NCBI GenBank assembly: GCA_902812445.1
Contig: CADDZF010000001.1
Location: 1-64,000, forward strand
Length of the DNA: 64,000 bases
Origin: Methylococcaceae bacterium
GTDB lineage: Bacteria > Pseudomonadota > Gammaproteobacteria > Methylococcales > Methylococcaceae
Direction of reading: 5' to 3'
This document shows positions 26,749 to 37,722 of this stretch, in pieces. Below the pieces are notes generated by a model. The model was not told the origin of the DNA and did not search any database. It saw only the letters and a list, made by a program, of their open reading frames with translations. The position numbers were made by a program, and so were the translations under genes. Position 1 is the stretch's first letter. Every line of letters begins with the position of its first letter.

Positions 26749-27738
26749 ATGAAAATGCCCGATATTACGCGCGCGGGGTTGGAAAATCAGCGCAGCGAGG
26801 CGCTCCCGGTGGCAGTGTTCGCGCACAACGAGGAAAAAAACATCATCGCCTGCCTGGACAGCCTGCCGCGCTCGGCGTCCAATCGCCGGATCGAGGCGCA
26901 CGTGCTGGTGAACGGCTGTACCGATCATACGCTGGGAATCGTGTCAGATTACGCGAGGGAGCATGCGTGGGTCGTGGTTCACGCCGTCGAACTGGGCGAC
27001 AAGGCCAATGCATGGAACGTCTATGTCCACGAGCTCGCGCCACGGGCGGACGCTCACTTCTTCATTGACGGCGATGTCGAGGCTTGTCCGAAGGCCTTGC
27101 TGAATCTGCAAGCGGCGCTCGATCGAGAGATACAGGCCTTCGCGGCGGCGGCCGTGCCTGCAAGCGGGCGCGGGCGCACGGCATCGATCCGAAGCATGTT
27201 GTCGACGCGAGAGCTGGCCGGCAATCTTTACGCCTTGCGCGGAAGTTTCCTGCAGCGCCTGAAGGCGGCTCAGATTCGCATGCCGCGAGGACTCATCGGC
27301 GAGGATTCGCTGGTGGGCGCCCTGGTCAAAACCGATCTCGAGCCGAGCACGTGGGACGATCACCGCGTGGTCACGGACGGTCAAGCCTGTTTCCGCTTTC
27401 GCTCACTGTCGCCCTTTTCACTGGCCGATTGGCGCCTCTATTGGCGACGCAAGATCCGTTACAGTCTGAGGCGCTTCCAGTTTCTGCTGCTGCGGGACCA
27501 CTTCCGGAATGTCGGCTTCAGCGCCATGCCGGCGCGTATCGAGAGTCTTTATGTTACCGCAGCGGACAGCCCGCGGCTGCGCTTGACCTGGCGTGGTTTG
27601 AATTCGCTGTTTGATTGGCTAGCACTGCGCCGCATCCAGATGGAGATAGGGCGAACGGGATTCGAAGATACAACGAAAAAACCGGTCGACGCTGCGCATA
27701 CGCGGCACGGCACAAAGGAAACCAAGTCGAACCATTGA
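26749..27738 (+). CDS. Family 2-like glycosyltransferase located between nrdA and nrdB
   Basis: 329 residues. The N-terminus has a GT-A fold: VAVFAHNEEKNIIACLDSL, HVLVNGCTDHT, and an acidic metal-binding motif HFFIDGDVEACP at about residue 105. Later come LIGEDSLVGALVKTDL and a basic region without clear membrane helices (WRLYWRRKIRYSLRRFQFLL). Acceptor and sugar are unknown. It lies 76 bases after nrdA and about 40 bases before nrdB, on the same strand, so it is probably cotranscribed with ribonucleotide reductase, an unusual position. Confidence 0.8.
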   Translation: MKMPDITRAGLENQRSEALPVAVFAHNEEKNIIACLDSLPRSASNRRIEAHVLVNGCTDHTLGIVSDYAREHAWVVVHAVELGDKANAWNVYVHELAPRADAHFFIDGDVEACPKALLNLQAALDREIQAFAAAAVPASGRGRTASIRSMLSTRELAGNLYALRGSFLQRLKAAQIRMPRGLIGEDSLVGALVKTDLEPSTWDDHRVVTDGQACFRFRSLSPFSLADWRLYWRRKIRYSLRRFQFLLLRDHFRNVGFSAMPARIESLYVTAADSPRLRLTWRGLNSLFDWLALRRIQMEIGRTGFEDTTKKPVDAAHTRHGTKETKSNH

Positions 27739-27780
27739 TCGGAACGTTGACGAAATGTTGAACTTAAAGGAGGCATGACG

Positions 27781-28962
27781 ATGTTGAACTGGGACGATGC
27801 TCTGGTCGGTCTGGGCCCGAGAGCCGCCGACAAGTCCACCAAAGCCGCTACACGGGAAGCCGAATTCTCCCAAACCAAGAGCGAGAACGCGCGATCCGAC
27901 ATCAGTACCGGCGCGACAGGACTCGAAGCTATCGAAATGGGCGCGCGTCGCATCCAGGTGGATGACAAGCGCATCATCAACTGCCGCGCCGACCTGAATC
28001 AACTGGTGCCGTTCAAGTATCAATGGGCCTGGCAGAAGTATCTCGATGCCTGCGCCAATCACTGGATGCCGCAGGAAATCAATATGAACGCGGACATCGC
28101 CCTGTGGAAGAGCCAGAACGGCTTGACCGAGGACGAACGCACCGTCATCAAACGTAACCTGGGTTTTTTCACCACGGCGGACTCGCTGGTGGCCAATAAT
28201 CTGGTCCTGGCCGTCTACCGTCACATCACCAACCCGGAATGCCGTCAATATCTCTTGCGTCAGGCGTTCGAGGAAGCGCTGCACACCCACGCTTATCAAT
28301 ACGTCGTGGAATCCCTGGCGATGGATGAGGGCGAAGTTTTCAATATGTATCGCGAGGTGCCGGCGGTGGCGCGCAAGGCGGAATGGGCGCTGCCCTTCAC
28401 GCAGCACTTGGGCGATCCCCACTTCCGCACGGGCACACCGCAAAACGACCAGAAGCTGCTACGCGAGCTGATTGCGTTTTACGTTGTTTTCGAAGGCATT
28501 TTCTTCTACGTCGGCTTCACTCAAGTGCTGTCGATGGGCCGCCGCAACAAGATGACCGGCACCGCCGAGCAGTTTCAGTACATCCTGCGGGACGAGTCCA
28601 TGCACATGAATTTCGGTATCGACGTGATCAATCAGATCAAGATCGAGAATCCCGATTTGTGGACAGACGACTTCAAGCGCGAAATCATCGCCATGATTCG
28701 TGAAGCGGTGGACATCGAAATCCAGTACGCTTGCGATACGATGCCGCGCGGCATTCTCGGTCTTAATGCCGGCATGTTCCGCGAATACCTGCAGTTCATC
28801 GCCAACCGCAGGTGCATTCAGATTGGCTTGCCGGAGCAATATCCAAGCGTTGGCAATCCCTTTCCCTGGATGAGCGAGATACTGGATCTCAAGAAAGAAA
28901 AGAACTTTTTCGAAACCCGCGTCACGGAATATCAGACGGGCGGGACCTTGAATTGGGATTAG
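27781..28962 (+). CDS. nrdB: Ribonucleoside-diphosphate reductase beta chain (class Ia)
   Basis: The di-iron/tyrosyl-radical subunit, 393 residues. The ligand helix [13 protein letters not shown] keeps the Glu-x2-His-x3-Tyr spacing of E. coli E115/H118/Y122, so the radical Tyr appears present. [13 protein letters not shown] supplies the second Glu/His pair. The C-terminal tail ends GGTLNWD, the usual NrdA-docking region. I prefer the ATG at 27781, seven bases after AGGAGG, over 27775, where the spacing would be too short. Confidence 0.96.
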   Translation: MLNWDDALVGLGPRAADKSTKAATREAEFSQTKSENARSDISTGATGLEAIEMGARRIQVDDKRIINCRADLNQLVPFKYQWAWQKYLDACANHWMPQEINMNADIALWKSQNGLTEDERTVIKRNLGFFTTADSLVANNLVLAVYRHITNPECRQYLLRQAFEEALHTHAYQYVVESLAMDEGEVFNMYREVPAVARKAEWALPFTQHLGDPHFRTGTPQNDQKLLRELIAFYVVFEGIFFYVGFTQVLSMGRRNKMTGTAEQFQYILRDESMHMNFGIDVINQIKIENPDLWTDDFKREIIAMIREAVDIEIQYACDTMPRGILGLNAGMFREYLQFIANRRCIQIGLPEQYPSVGNPFPWMSEILDLKKEKNFFETRVTEYQTGGTLNWD

Positions 28963-29080
28963 TGCGCACGAACTTCTGTCTTCTGGCGGCGCTCGAGATT
29001 GTCAGCCGAGGAGCGCGCATGGCAGCGAAGAGGATAGGAACAAATCCGGTCTGAACATCACTGCGCGAGCGAGACAGACA

Positions 29081-30364
29081 TCATGACTGCCTCGTTCTCG
29101 GCTGACCCGTTCTCGCAGCGGCCGATGGCCTGCGACGGCTTGGCGCAGAGGCATGCTCCGGCAGATTCTTTCTGCTTCCGCCGCCATAATTGAGCCGATG
29201 CGCCAGCGGCGCCGACTGCAGCGAGAAACCCGGCTCGAAGCCGGCTACCGTGATTCTAGGGATCTCCCGCTTGAGCAGGCGCTCAATGGCCGTCAGCTGC
29301 TTCATTTCCTCCTGACTGACCAGCGATAACGCCTCGCCGCTCGCGCCTGCACGTCCGGTCCTGCCAATGCGGTGCACATAGTCTTCCGGCACGTGCGGTA
29401 ATTCGAAATTGACCACGTGGGGCAACTGATCGATATCCAGCCCACGGGCCGCGATGTCGGTGGCTACCAGCACGGCCACTTTACCGGCCTTGAAATCCGC
29501 CAACGCCTTGATCCGGGCACCTTGGCTTTTGTTCCCATGTAAGGCAGCCGCCTTAATCCCGTCGCTCTCCAGTTGTTTTTCCAGGCGGTCGGCGCCATGC
29601 TTGGTGCGCACGAATACCAGCACCCGTCGCCAATTACCGGCTCGTACCAAGTGCGACAACAAGTCTCGCTTGAGCGCCTGCGCCATTGGATAGATCGTCT
29701 GCGCCACGTTGTCCGCCGCAGCATTGCGCCGAGCGACTTCGATTTCTAGTGGCGCTTTCAGCAACGTCCCGGCGAGGGCTCTGATGTCATCAGAGAAGGT
29801 GGCAGAAAATAACAGGTTCTGGCGCTTCTGCGGCAGCAGCGCAATGATCTTGCGGATATCGTGGATGAATCCCATGTCGAGCATGCGATCAGCCTCATCC
29901 AGGACAAGGATTTCCACCCACGAGAGATCCAGAGTCTTCTGGCGGACGTGATCGAGTAGACGGCCCGGAGTGGCTACTATGATGTCCGGCCCTCTGCGTA
30001 ATCTTTGGATTTGCGAGTTCATGTTGACGCCGCCGAAAATGGCATCCGCTCGCAGGGGCAGATGCCTGCCATAGGTCTCGACACTCTGGCGGACCTGGGC
30101 AGCGAGTTCGCGGGTCGGCGTCACGATGAGTGCGCGCACGCGACGCTGCTGTCTCGGAGCGGCCGGACGCTCATTCAGACGTTGCAGCAGAGGCAAGGTA
30201 AAACCGGCCGTTTTACCGGTTCCAGTCTGAGCGCCGGCAAGGACATCGTGGCCTTTTAAGATGAGCGGAATGGCTTTTTTCTGGACCGGGGTAGGCGATT
30301 GATAGCCCTGGTCGGATACGGCACGAAGGAGTTCGGCAGAAAGGCCGAGAATGGCAAAAGTCAT
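29081..30364 (-). CDS. rhlE: DEAD-box RNA helicase, RhlE type
   Basis: An ATP-dependent RNA helicase of 427 residues, likely in ribosome maturation or RNA turnover. Motifs in order: Q motif ([14 protein letters not shown]), Walker A ([13 protein letters not shown]), Ib ([10 protein letters not shown]), DEAD ([13 protein letters not shown]), SAT (LFSATF), and VI ([10 protein letters not shown]). A basic C-terminal tail rich in Arg/Ser/Ala follows, as in RhlE. AAGGA precedes the ATG. It is convergent with nrdB. The ~250-base leader between rhlE and galU shows no confident element. Confidence 0.93.
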   Translation of the reverse strand: MTFAILGLSAELLRAVSDQGYQSPTPVQKKAIPLILKGHDVLAGAQTGTGKTAGFTLPLLQRLNERPAAPRQQRRVRALIVTPTRELAAQVRQSVETYGRHLPLRADAIFGGVNMNSQIQRLRRGPDIIVATPGRLLDHVRQKTLDLSWVEILVLDEADRMLDMGFIHDIRKIIALLPQKRQNLLFSATFSDDIRALAGTLLKAPLEIEVARRNAAADNVAQTIYPMAQALKRDLLSHLVRAGNWRRVLVFVRTKHGADRLEKQLESDGIKAAALHGNKSQGARIKALADFKAGKVAVLVATDIAARGLDIDQLPHVVNFELPHVPEDYVHRIGRTGRAGASGEALSLVSQEEMKQLTAIERLLKREIPRITVAGFEPGFSLQSAPLAHRLNYGGGSRKNLPEHASAPSRRRPSAAARTGQPRTRQS

Positions 30365-30613
30365 AGATTTCCTTATTAAGCAGGATAAGCAGCGCCTGCC
30401 GGAGATTACTCCGAACCGATTCAGACGAGTGGGGGCAGTTAAAGCGGCGTTGACGCCGGTGAGAGCTCGACCGCAATGGCTTGAAGGCGCCGATCGGGCG
30501 GGCTTTTCAAGATTTCCTGCGCGCAGTATAACTTACCGATCCACCTGCACGCCACTGCCTTTTCCGCGGCTGAGTGGTAGTATCCGCCGCTGATCGGCTA
30601 TTGCGAACGGGCT

Positions 30614-31492
30614 CTACTCAATTACCAGCTGTTTCAAATAACTTTTGAATTCGTTCCGCAACTCGGGATGCTTAAGTCCTTGCTCGACCGTTGCGATCAG
30701 ATAACCCAATTTCGAGCCGCAGTCGTAGCGCTTGCCGTAAAACTCATAGGCCAGTACCGGCTCTTCTTGCAACAGCTGGGCGATCGCGTCGGTTAGCTGG
30801 ATTTCTCCACCGGCACCCTTTGACAGGCGATCTAATTTGTCAAAAATCGTAGGAGTCAGGATATAGCGGCCTACGACAGCCAGATTCGAAGGTGCCGCTT
30901 CTGGTTTTGGCTTTTCGACGATTTCACCGATTTTGCCCAGCCGGTCCGTGATCTGAGTCGCTCTGACGATGCCGTAGCTTTCCGTTTCGGCGGGATCGAT
31001 TTTTTCAACGCCCAACAATGAACACTGCCAATCTTCAAAAATCCTCACCATTTGGCTCAGACAGCCCTTCTCTCCGTCATCGATCAAATCATCGGCCAAC
31101 AAAACGGCAAACGGCTCATCGCCTATTACGGCCTTTGCACAGGACACCGCATGCCCCAGTCCCAAGGCTTCGGCCTGGCGGATATAAACGCAGGTTACGT
31201 GGGGCGGTACGATGTTTTGGACGATCTTCAGGGTTTCGATCTTGCCCCGGTTAGCGAGTTCGGTCTCGACTTCGTACGCTTTATCGAAATGATCGGGAAT
31301 CGCGCGTTTGCTTCTCCCGGTAATGAACACCATGACGTCAATGCCCGCTCCCACGGCTTCTTCCACGGCATATTGGATGAGCGGTTTGTCGACGATCGGC
31401 AGCATTTCCTTGGGGCTGGCCTTTGTCGCTGGCAAAAACCGCGTGCCCAAGCCTGCAACCGGGAAGATCGCCTTCCTAATAACCTTTTTCAT
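30614..31492 (-). CDS. galU: UTP-glucose-1-phosphate uridylyltransferase
   Basis: GalU forms UDP-glucose from UTP and glucose-1-phosphate, feeding polysaccharide and lipid A-related synthesis. 292 residues with the nucleotidyltransferase signature AIFPVAGLGTRFLPATKASPK at the N-terminus. FAVLLADDLIDD carries the metal-binding Asp, and GEIVEKPKPEAAPSNLA and FYGKRYDCGSKLGYL follow. AAGGA precedes the ATG at 31492. It follows cysC by 24 bases on the same strand. Confidence 0.95.
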   Translation of the reverse strand: MKKVIRKAIFPVAGLGTRFLPATKASPKEMLPIVDKPLIQYAVEEAVGAGIDVMVFITGRSKRAIPDHFDKAYEVETELANRGKIETLKIVQNIVPPHVTCVYIRQAEALGLGHAVSCAKAVIGDEPFAVLLADDLIDDGEKGCLSQMVRIFEDWQCSLLGVEKIDPAETESYGIVRATQITDRLGKIGEIVEKPKPEAAPSNLAVVGRYILTPTIFDKLDRLSKGAGGEIQLTDAIAQLLQEEPVLAYEFYGKRYDCGSKLGYLIATVEQGLKHPELRNEFKSYLKQLVIE

Positions 31493-31516
31493 CGCGTGTT
31501 CCTTAAGCCTGTTGTC

Positions 31517-32125
31517 TTATTGCGAACCATGCCGTATTTTTCCCGCCTCGCGCAAGTAATCGATTATCCTTCGCGCGCATACGTCCAAGCCGTCCTCACC
31601 CGTGAAGATTGTCATTTCGGGGTCATCAGGCTCTTCGTAAGGCGAAGATATTCCGGTAAAATCGGCAATCTCTCCCAATCTTGCCCGTTTGTAGAGGCCT
31701 TTGGTATCCCTCTTCTCACAGATTTCTATCGGCGTGTTACAGTATATTTCGATAAAATCGCCTTGATCAACCAAAGACCTGACCAGCCTGCGGTCTTGGC
31801 GAAAAGGTGAAATAAAAGCAGTCAAGGCAATGACACCCGCATCGATGAAAAGCTTACTCATTTCACCGATGCGCCGGATATTCTCACTTCGGTCTTCCAA
31901 GCTAAAGCCGAGATCAGAGCAGAGGCCGTGTCTCACATTATCGCCATCAAACACATACGTTTTGCAGCCATACTCATGCAAAATTTCTTCTACGCGGTGC
32001 GCCAGAGTGGACTTGCCTGCTCCAGACAAGCCGGTAAACCATAGAATGAAACTTTTGTGTCCATTCTGCTGCTCACGCCGTCCACGTGTAATTAATGACT
32101 GATGCCAAACGATATCGTTTCTCAT
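31517..32125 (-). CDS. cysC: Adenylyl-sulfate (APS) kinase
   Basis: CysC phosphorylates APS to PAPS in sulfate activation. 202 residues from the ATG at 32125; an upstream TTG is less likely. Walker A is WFTGLSGAGKSTLA, and other family blocks are VFDGDNVRHGLCSDLGFS, IYCNTPIEICEKRDTKGLYK and GISSPYEEPDDPE. It is a stand-alone kinase: no sulfate adenylyltransferase (cysD/cysN) is nearby. With galU downstream, sulfated-polymer synthesis is possible but not shown. Confidence 0.94.
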   Translation of the reverse strand: MRNDIVWHQSLITRGRREQQNGHKSFILWFTGLSGAGKSTLAHRVEEILHEYGCKTYVFDGDNVRHGLCSDLGFSLEDRSENIRRIGEMSKLFIDAGVIALTAFISPFRQDRRLVRSLVDQGDFIEIYCNTPIEICEKRDTKGLYKRARLGEIADFTGISSPYEEPDDPEMTIFTGEDGLDVCARRIIDYLREAGKIRHGSQ

Positions 32126-32196
32126 GTACAACAAGATGCCTCAGACGAATTGCACTCGGTCGAGCGCGACGGCGTACGACTATAATGGATGGGCTC

Positions 32197-32225
32197 AAAA
32201 AAAAACAGGCTCTTTCAGAGCCTGT
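32197..32225 (-). terminator. Rho-independent terminator of the ComEA-like gene
   Basis: Read on the minus strand, a 9-bp stem (ACAGGCTCT/AGAGCCTGT) with a 3-base loop runs directly into nine T residues, 20 bases after the stop of the ComEA-like gene. Confidence 0.95.
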
Positions 32226-32245
32226 CGTTAGGTCAATAGCCGTAT

Positions 32246-32509
32246 CTATTTCACGGCGATCTTGTCACGGTTTTTCTCAACTGTGGCTTTACCAATTCCT
32301 TTGACTCGATTCAAATCTTCAATGGATTTAAATTTTCCATTCGTTTCACGATCTTTTACGATGGTTTCCGCCTTGGCTTTACCGACGCCTGTCATCGCCT
32401 CGGCTATTTGTTCCACCGTAGCGGTATTGATATCCAGCGGCTCCGCCCATGCAACGTTTGCGAATAACGCCAGTAGGCATATCGAAAGAAATCGTTTCAA
32501 GCGCTTCAT
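32246..32509 (-). CDS. ComEA-like exported helix-hairpin-helix protein
   Basis: 87 residues. A signal peptide (FLSICLLALFANVAWA) is followed by one helix-hairpin-helix DNA-binding domain: INTATVEQIAEAMTGVGKAK and GKFKSIEDLNRVKGIGKATV. Small ComEA homologues bind incoming DNA in the periplasm during natural transformation. Many such short proteins have no proven role. GAGG precedes the ATG and a strong terminator follows, so it is its own unit. Confidence 0.9.
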   Translation of the reverse strand: MKRLKRFLSICLLALFANVAWAEPLDINTATVEQIAEAMTGVGKAKAETIVKDRETNGKFKSIEDLNRVKGIGKATVEKNRDKIAVK

Positions 32510-32656
32510 AATTGCCTCTACTTCAAGTGGATAAGCAACTTAAAGCCTAGACCAAGAGCCCACAACGTCAACTTACGCTCTGCTGCAATAATCGGTATCG
32601 GTGGAGCGCCGCCCAACAGCTTCACAGCGGCGTCGCAACGCCAAATCAGCAGCCCG

Positions 32657-33100
32657 TTAGTAGTAGCCCGAAGTATTGTGCTCTACCCATCGCTCGCGGG
32701 CTTCCAACGTTTCTTTCTTCCAGAACGGCGCTCTGCTTTTCAGTTCCTCGATGATGTAACGGCACGCATCGAATGCCGCGCCGCGATGGCTCGACCAAAC
32801 CGCGACCAGCACGATCGGCTCGTTCGGCAATATATTGCCCACCCGGTGAATTACCAGCGCGTCGATAAATCCCCATTCGGCATATGCTGCCGACACGATC
32901 TTCTCGAGCTGCTTCTCGGTCATGCCGGGATAGTGCTCCAGCATCATGTTGTGGACCGTGTCGCCTTCGTTGAGGTCGCGCATGGTACCGACGAAGCAGG
33001 CGGTCGCCCCGTAGCTCGCCTGTTCAGAGAGCGCGGCACGCTGATGGCCCTGCAGCTCATCCCAGGGATTGAAGTTTGATCCGCGCAGCTCAATACGCAA
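32657..33100 (-). CDS. moaE: Molybdopterin synthase catalytic subunit MoaE
   Basis: MoaE is the large subunit of molybdopterin synthase, which inserts two sulfurs into cPMP. 147 residues with [40 protein letters not shown] and the C-terminal [18 protein letters not shown], whose lysines line the active site. The frame opens at a TTG (33100), three bases after the moaD stop, with only a weak GGCGG-like site, implying translational coupling with moaD. Confidence 0.95.
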   Translation of the reverse strand: MRIELRGSNFNPWDELQGHQRAALSEQASYGATACFVGTMRDLNEGDTVHNMMLEHYPGMTEKQLEKIVSAAYAEWGFIDALVIHRVGNILPNEPIVLVAVWSSHRGAAFDACRYIIEELKSRAPFWKKETLEARERWVEHNTSGYY

Positions 33101-33103
33101 AGT

Positions 33104-33337
33104 TCAACCGCCAGTCACGGGTGGAAAAAAAGCGACTTCATCGCCGTCGTTCACGGGCGTATCCGCGCCTGCATATTCCATGTTGACCGCAGCCAGAATC
33201 GTGGCCGGCAACGGCTGACCTTCTCTCACCGCCTTCCACACATCGGCTACGGTATGGATGCCTTCGCTTGTCAAGCAGTCATCGATGCGCCCCATCTGTT
33301 CTCTCAAGCTGGCGAAATATTTCACGTGTATCGACAT
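33104..33337 (-). CDS. moaD: Molybdopterin synthase sulfur-carrier subunit MoaD
   Basis: A 77-residue ubiquitin-fold sulfur carrier. It ends with the essential Gly-Gly ([10 protein letters not shown]), which becomes the thiocarboxylate donor to MoaE. The ATG at 33337 is 60 bases from the divergent moaC start. The short shared region probably holds both promoters. No moaA or moaB is in the window. Confidence 0.95.
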   Translation of the reverse strand: MSIHVKYFASLREQMGRIDDCLTSEGIHTVADVWKAVREGQPLPATILAAVNMEYAGADTPVNDGDEVAFFPPVTGG

Positions 33338-33397
33338 CGGGTCCGATATGGATTAGAAGGTATACGGTGGCTAGTTGATAACATAGTTTTGAGGGCG

Positions 33398-33883
33398 ATG
33401 TCCAAGTTTACTCATTTCAATGAATCCGGTGCAGCGCACATGGTGGATGTGGCCGGGAAAACCTCGACCCGGCGCCTCGCCGTGGCCGAAGGCTTTATCG
33501 AAATGCGGCCCGAAACCCTCGCCCTGATCGAAGAAGGCGCTCACAAGAAAGGCGACGTGCTGGGCATCGCCCGCATCGCCGGAATCATGGCGAGCAAAAA
33601 AACAGCCGATCTGATACCGCTGTGTCATCCGGTACCGATAACCCACATCGACGTCGTGCTGGAGGCCGAGGCGGCGAGAAGCCGCCTTCGCTGCAAGGTA
33701 ACGGTCGAAACGGTGGGGCGAACCGGGGTCGAGATGGAGGCGCTGACCGCTGTGCAGGTCGCACTGTTGACGATATACGACATGTGCAAGGCGATCGATC
33801 GCGGCATGATGATCCAATGCGTGCGCCTTTTGGAAAAAGCAGGCGGCAGATCAGGCCATTGGCAGCGCAATGAAGCTTACTGA
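33398..33883 (+). CDS. moaC: Cyclic pyranopterin monophosphate synthase MoaC
   Basis: MoaC acts with MoaA in the first step of molybdenum cofactor synthesis. 161 residues starting [20 protein letters not shown], then [52 protein letters not shown] and [11 protein letters not shown], all family hallmarks. The ATG at 33398 is chosen by homology over an in-frame start at 33254 that would overlap moaD. It is divergent from moaDE and convergent with copA. Confidence 0.96.
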   Translation: MSKFTHFNESGAAHMVDVAGKTSTRRLAVAEGFIEMRPETLALIEEGAHKKGDVLGIARIAGIMASKKTADLIPLCHPVPITHIDVVLEAEAARSRLRCKVTVETVGRTGVEMEALTAVQVALLTIYDMCKAIDRGMMIQCVRLLEKAGGRSGHWQRNEAY

Positions 33884-33915
33884 ACCCTTAGGGAAGCGTA
33901 ATCCAATCTCGCGAT

Positions 33916-36168
33916 TCACAATTGCAGCCGCTGCAGACGCAGTGCATTGCCGATCACCGACACCGAGCTAAAGCTCATGGCCGCCGCGGCGATCATCGGT
34001 GACAGCAGCAGGCCGAAGAACGGATACAACGCGCCAGCCGCCACGGGAATGCCCAGTGCATTGTAGATGAAAGCAAAAAACAGGTTCTGTCGGATGTTGC
34101 GCATAGTAGCCCGGCTCAGTTCCCGCGATCGGGCGATGCCGCGCAGGTCACCCTTGATCAGCGTGATGCCGGCGCTTTCCATGGCTACGTCGGTGCCGGT
34201 GCCCATGGCAATTCCCACGTCTGCCTGAGCCAGTGCGGGAGCGTCATTGATACCGTCGCCCGCCATCGCCACGCGACGGCCTTCGCCCTGCAGTTGCTTG
34301 ACGATCTCGCTTTTCTGCTCGGGCAACACTTCAGCCTCCACGCGATCGATGCCAAGTTTCTTCGCCACCGCTTCCGCCGTGGTTTTGTTGTCGCCGGTCA
34401 GCATGACGATTGTGATCTCCGCCTCGTGCAAGGCATTAAGAGCTTCGGGGGTCGAATCCTTGATGGGGTCCGCCACGGCAATCAGTCCGGCGGCCTTCCC
34501 GTCGATGCCGACGAACATCACGGTCTGTCCCTCCTGGCGCAACTGATTCGCCGGTTCCGCGAGCGGGCTCGCATCGATATCGAGCCGCTCCATCAGCTTC
34601 GCATTGCCGAGTGCAACCGTTCGCCCCGCGACTTCGCCCACCACGCCCTGGCCGGCAATGGACGCGAACTCTGCCTCAGGTGAAAGTTCTATGCCTTTTT
34701 CGTCTGCACCTGTGACGATCGCGGCGGCAAGGGGATGCTCGCTGGCCCGTTCGAGGCTTGCGCCCAGTGTCAGCACTTCATCCTCTGAAAAGCCCTCCAC
34801 CGCGATTACGGACACGAGTCGCGGTTTGCCCTCGGTCAGGGTACCGGTCTTATCCACCACCAGGGTATCGATCTTCTCCATGCTCTCGAGCGCCTCGGCA
34901 TTTTTGATCAACACCCCGGTCTGCGCCCCTCGCCCAGTGCCGACCATGATCGACATAGGCGTGGCAAGGCCCAAGGCACAGGGACAGGCGATGATGAGCA
35001 CGGCGACCGCGTTGACCATGGCGTGAGCTAGGCGCGGCTCCGGTCCCCACAGCCACCAGGCGATCAGAGTGAGCACCGCAATGATCACAACAGCAGGCAC
35101 GAAATAGGCTGCCACCACATCGACCAGTTTCTGGATTGGGGCCCGGCTACGCTGTGCGGCGCTCACCATGTGAACGATACGGGCGAGGAGCGTATCGCCG
35201 CCGACCTTCTCGGCGCGCATGAGCAAACTGCCGGAACCATTGATCGTGGCGCCGATCAAGCGATCGCCGGGGTTTTTTTCCACCGGGATGGGTTCGCCCG
35301 TCACCATGGATTCATCCACGCTGCTGCGCCCTTCCATCACTACTCCATCGACCGGGACCTTTTCACCGGGCCGCACGCGCAGAACATCGCCCGGCTGCAA
35401 GCGATCCAGAGGAATATCCACTTCCCTGCCGTCGTCCCGGACGATACGCGCGGTTTTCGGCGCTAATCCCAACAGCATCTTGATGGCCCGACTGGTGCGG
35501 CTGCGCGCGCGAAGCTCCAGTACTTGCCCGAGCAACACTAACGTGGTGATGACCGCAGCCGCCTCGAAATACACCGCAACGGTCCCTTCTTCGCTGCGCA
35601 TGATGGGCGGAAATAGCTGCGGAAAAAAAACCGCAACCACGCTGTAGATCCAAGCCACCCCGACACCCAGGGCGATCAGGGTGAACATGTTCAGACTGCG
35701 ATTGACCAGCGAAAGCCAGCCGCGCTGAAAGAAAGGCCAGCCGCCCCACAGCACGACAGGCGTTGCCAGGGCGAATTCGATCCATTGCAACCGACGGCCC
35801 GAGATCGATTCGGGGAGCAGCCCGGGAGATAAATCGTGACTCATCGCCAGAACGAAAACCGGAATGGATAGCCCCACGCCGATCCAGAACCTTCGACTCA
35901 TGTCGATGAGTTCTTCACTCCTCTCCTCCTGCTCGCTGATGCTTCGAGGCTCCAAAGCCATGCCGCAAATGGGACAGGACCCCGGCTCACTGCGCACGAC
36001 CTGCGGATGCATGGGGCAGACGTATTCGGTGTGCGGTTTGGCAGTGGCTTCGGCCGACAGCTCCAGCGCCATGCCACACTTGGGGCAATTGCCTGGTCCC
36101 TGTTGCCGAACCTCCGGATGCATGGGGCAGGTATAAAGCCCTGCCGTTAGGACCTGAGTATCCGTCAA
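33916..36168 (-). CDS. copA: Copper-translocating P1B-type ATPase with two heavy-metal-binding motifs
   Basis: Exports Cu(I) across the inner membrane using ATP. 750 residues. The N-terminus lacks a classical HMA domain but has two heavy-metal-binding modules of the CPMHP...CPxCGMAL type (residues ~14-36 and ~50-72). Other features are the TGEP actuator loop, the transmembrane CPC motif in [13 protein letters not shown] (~residue 395), phosphorylation site [27 protein letters not shown], and the C-terminal [15 protein letters not shown] typical of Cu(I) pumps. Its start overlaps the stop of the upstream EEP gene by four bases (ATGA). Confidence 0.93.
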   Translation of the reverse strand: MTDTQVLTAGLYTCPMHPEVRQQGPGNCPKCGMALELSAEATAKPHTEYVCPMHPQVVRSEPGSCPICGMALEPRSISEQEERSEELIDMSRRFWIGVGLSIPVFVLAMSHDLSPGLLPESISGRRLQWIEFALATPVVLWGGWPFFQRGWLSLVNRSLNMFTLIALGVGVAWIYSVVAVFFPQLFPPIMRSEEGTVAVYFEAAAVITTLVLLGQVLELRARSRTSRAIKMLLGLAPKTARIVRDDGREVDIPLDRLQPGDVLRVRPGEKVPVDGVVMEGRSSVDESMVTGEPIPVEKNPGDRLIGATINGSGSLLMRAEKVGGDTLLARIVHMVSAAQRSRAPIQKLVDVVAAYFVPAVVIIAVLTLIAWWLWGPEPRLAHAMVNAVAVLIIACPCALGLATPMSIMVGTGRGAQTGVLIKNAEALESMEKIDTLVVDKTGTLTEGKPRLVSVIAVEGFSEDEVLTLGASLERASEHPLAAAIVTGADEKGIELSPEAEFASIAGQGVVGEVAGRTVALGNAKLMERLDIDASPLAEPANQLRQEGQTVMFVGIDGKAAGLIAVADPIKDSTPEALNALHEAEITIVMLTGDNKTTAEAVAKKLGIDRVEAEVLPEQKSEIVKQLQGEGRRVAMAGDGINDAPALAQADVGIAMGTGTDVAMESAGITLIKGDLRGIARSRELSRATMRNIRQNLFFAFIYNALGIPVAAGALYPFFGLLLSPMIAAAAMSFSSVSVIGNALRLQRLQL

Positions 36169-37037
36169 CAGCTCTTCTCCTCCTTCAAGAAAAGGGGCCG
36201 CTTAATATCCATGGAAATGGGCAAGTGATCCGAACAGGCAAAATTGATGACCCGGACGTTTTCGACCTGCAAGCTCGGTGTGACCAGGATATGATCCAGC
36301 ATCCGGTAAGGCCGCCAACTGGGAAAGGTTTTCAATTCCCGGGATGGGTCGCAGAGATTGGTAGCTGCGATCAACTTCCGCATCTCCCGCGAATCCGGCT
36401 CGAAGTTCAAATCGCCCATCAAGACGATGTACGACAAATCGCGGATCAGTTCGCAGATGAATGAAATCTGCTTGAGACGCGCTTGGCGGCTCAATGCCAG
36501 ATGAGCGATACACAGATAGAGCGAGCGCCTGGGATGTTCGCCGAAACGCACGATCAAAGCGCCTCTGCCAGGCAGTCCGGGTAATTTGTAATCGTGGATG
36601 AAACTCGGCTGCAGCCTGCTCAGCAAGCCATTGCTGTGCAGCGCCAGATTACCGATGCGGCGGTTGATCTGGTTGTACCAGAACGGAAATTCCGCGTGCC
36701 TGGCAAGATATTCGGTCTGCACGATGTTATGGCTACGGACCCCGCCACCGTCCACTTCTTGCAACCCCACGACGTCAAACTGCCGCAGCATCTGGGCGAT
36801 CCTGTCCAGATTATGCTGGCGGCTGTCGGTGGGCCAGATATGTTGCCAGCTATGGGTGATATATTCGCGGTAGCAGGAGGTATGAATGCCGGTCTGAATA
36901 TTGAAGCTGGCAAGCCGAAGATACTTGTCGGGTTCCAGGTCGTCATCATTGATCTTGACGGTTGCCTTCCGTGTGAGCCGATTGCTCGTGCCTGGGCCGC
37001 GCAAGTGCTTAATTTCCGTCTCTGTAATCTTATTCAC
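36165..37037 (-). CDS. Endonuclease/exonuclease/phosphatase-family hydrolase
   Basis: About 290 residues from a GTG at 37037 with GAAGG upstream; the frame runs to 37109. Catalytic blocks of the EEP fold are present: [48 protein letters not shown] and the terminal [11 protein letters not shown]. It could act on nucleic acid, lipid or sugar phosphates. An EEP gene beside dsbA and cytochrome c4 also occurs in Pseudomonas, from memory. It overlaps copA by four bases. Confidence 0.85.
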   Translation of the reverse strand: MNKITETEIKHLRGPGTSNRLTRKATVKINDDDLEPDKYLRLASFNIQTGIHTSCYREYITHSWQHIWPTDSRQHNLDRIAQMLRQFDVVGLQEVDGGGVRSHNIVQTEYLARHAEFPFWYNQINRRIGNLALHSNGLLSRLQPSFIHDYKLPGLPGRGALIVRFGEHPRRSLYLCIAHLALSRQARLKQISFICELIRDLSYIVLMGDLNFEPDSREMRKLIAATNLCDPSRELKTFPSWRPYRMLDHILVTPSLQVENVRVINFACSDHLPISMDIKRPLFLKEEKSC

Positions 37038-37074
37038 GTGTTGCCTTCGGCACGTCGGTTTCCGCCGTGAGCGG

Positions 37075-37722
37075 TTACCGCGGGCTCCGAGTCGCGCTCT
37101 CCTTCGCAATGAGGAAATCGGTGATCGCGATCATCCTCGCATAGGTTTTGGCCAGCGGCCCACTGGTTCTATATTTTCCGTTAACCGAGATGCTGGGTGT
37201 GCCGGTAACGCCGTAGCGCGCCGCCATCGCCTCCGCCTGACGCATGCTCGTATCGACCGCAAAGGAATGATAGGCTTTTTGGAAATCGGCCTGCGATACC
37301 CCGTGTTCGGCGAAGAATTTGGCCAGATCTTTTTCGCTTTCGAGGGCGCGTTTTTTATTCTGGATGGCATCATAAAAATCGTCGTGGACCTTATCCACAA
37401 TGCCCAACGCCTGCGCGGTGAAATAGGCCTTGGCGTGAGCGGCCCAGGTGGCGTTGAAAATGGCCGGCTGCCGGATGAACAGTACGTTGTCCGGCTTGCT
37501 TTTCAACCAGGCGTTCAGTTCCGGCTCAAAATGATAGCAATGCGGGCATCCGTACCAAAAGAACTCGATGACCTCGATTTTACTGGGATCCGCGGTCGGC
37601 TGAGGCGGATCGATGCGCTCATAATCGGTACCTTCTTTAAACGATTCCACCCCGACCTGCCCGGGGAAACCGGCGACCGAAAAAACGCACAGAAAGATGC
37701 AAGCTAACACATATCGGAACAT
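37075..37722 (-). CDS. dsbA: Periplasmic thiol:disulfide oxidoreductase DsbA
   Basis: DsbA introduces disulfide bonds into exported proteins. 215 residues with signal peptide (RYVLACIFLCVFSVAG), thioredoxin fold with active site FFWYGCPHCYHFEP, the helical insertion, and the cis-Pro loop VTGTPSISVNGKY. Its placement after cytochrome c4 and before the EEP and copper pump genes suggests one transcription unit with 37-108 base gaps. Confidence 0.94.
   Translation of the reverse strand: MFRYVLACIFLCVFSVAGFPGQVGVESFKEGTDYERIDPPQPTADPSKIEVIEFFWYGCPHCYHFEPELNAWLKSKPDNVLFIRQPAIFNATWAAHAKAYFTAQALGIVDKVHDDFYDAIQNKKRALESEKDLAKFFAEHGVSQADFQKAYHSFAVDTSMRQAEAMAARYGVTGTPSISVNGKYRTSGPLAKTYARMIAITDFLIAKESATRSPR

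Noticed and set aside
33338-33397. Molybdenum-cofactor riboswitch between moaD and moaC
   Set aside because: The 60-base divergent gap is too short for the usual Moco riboswitch fold, and no matching stems were seen.
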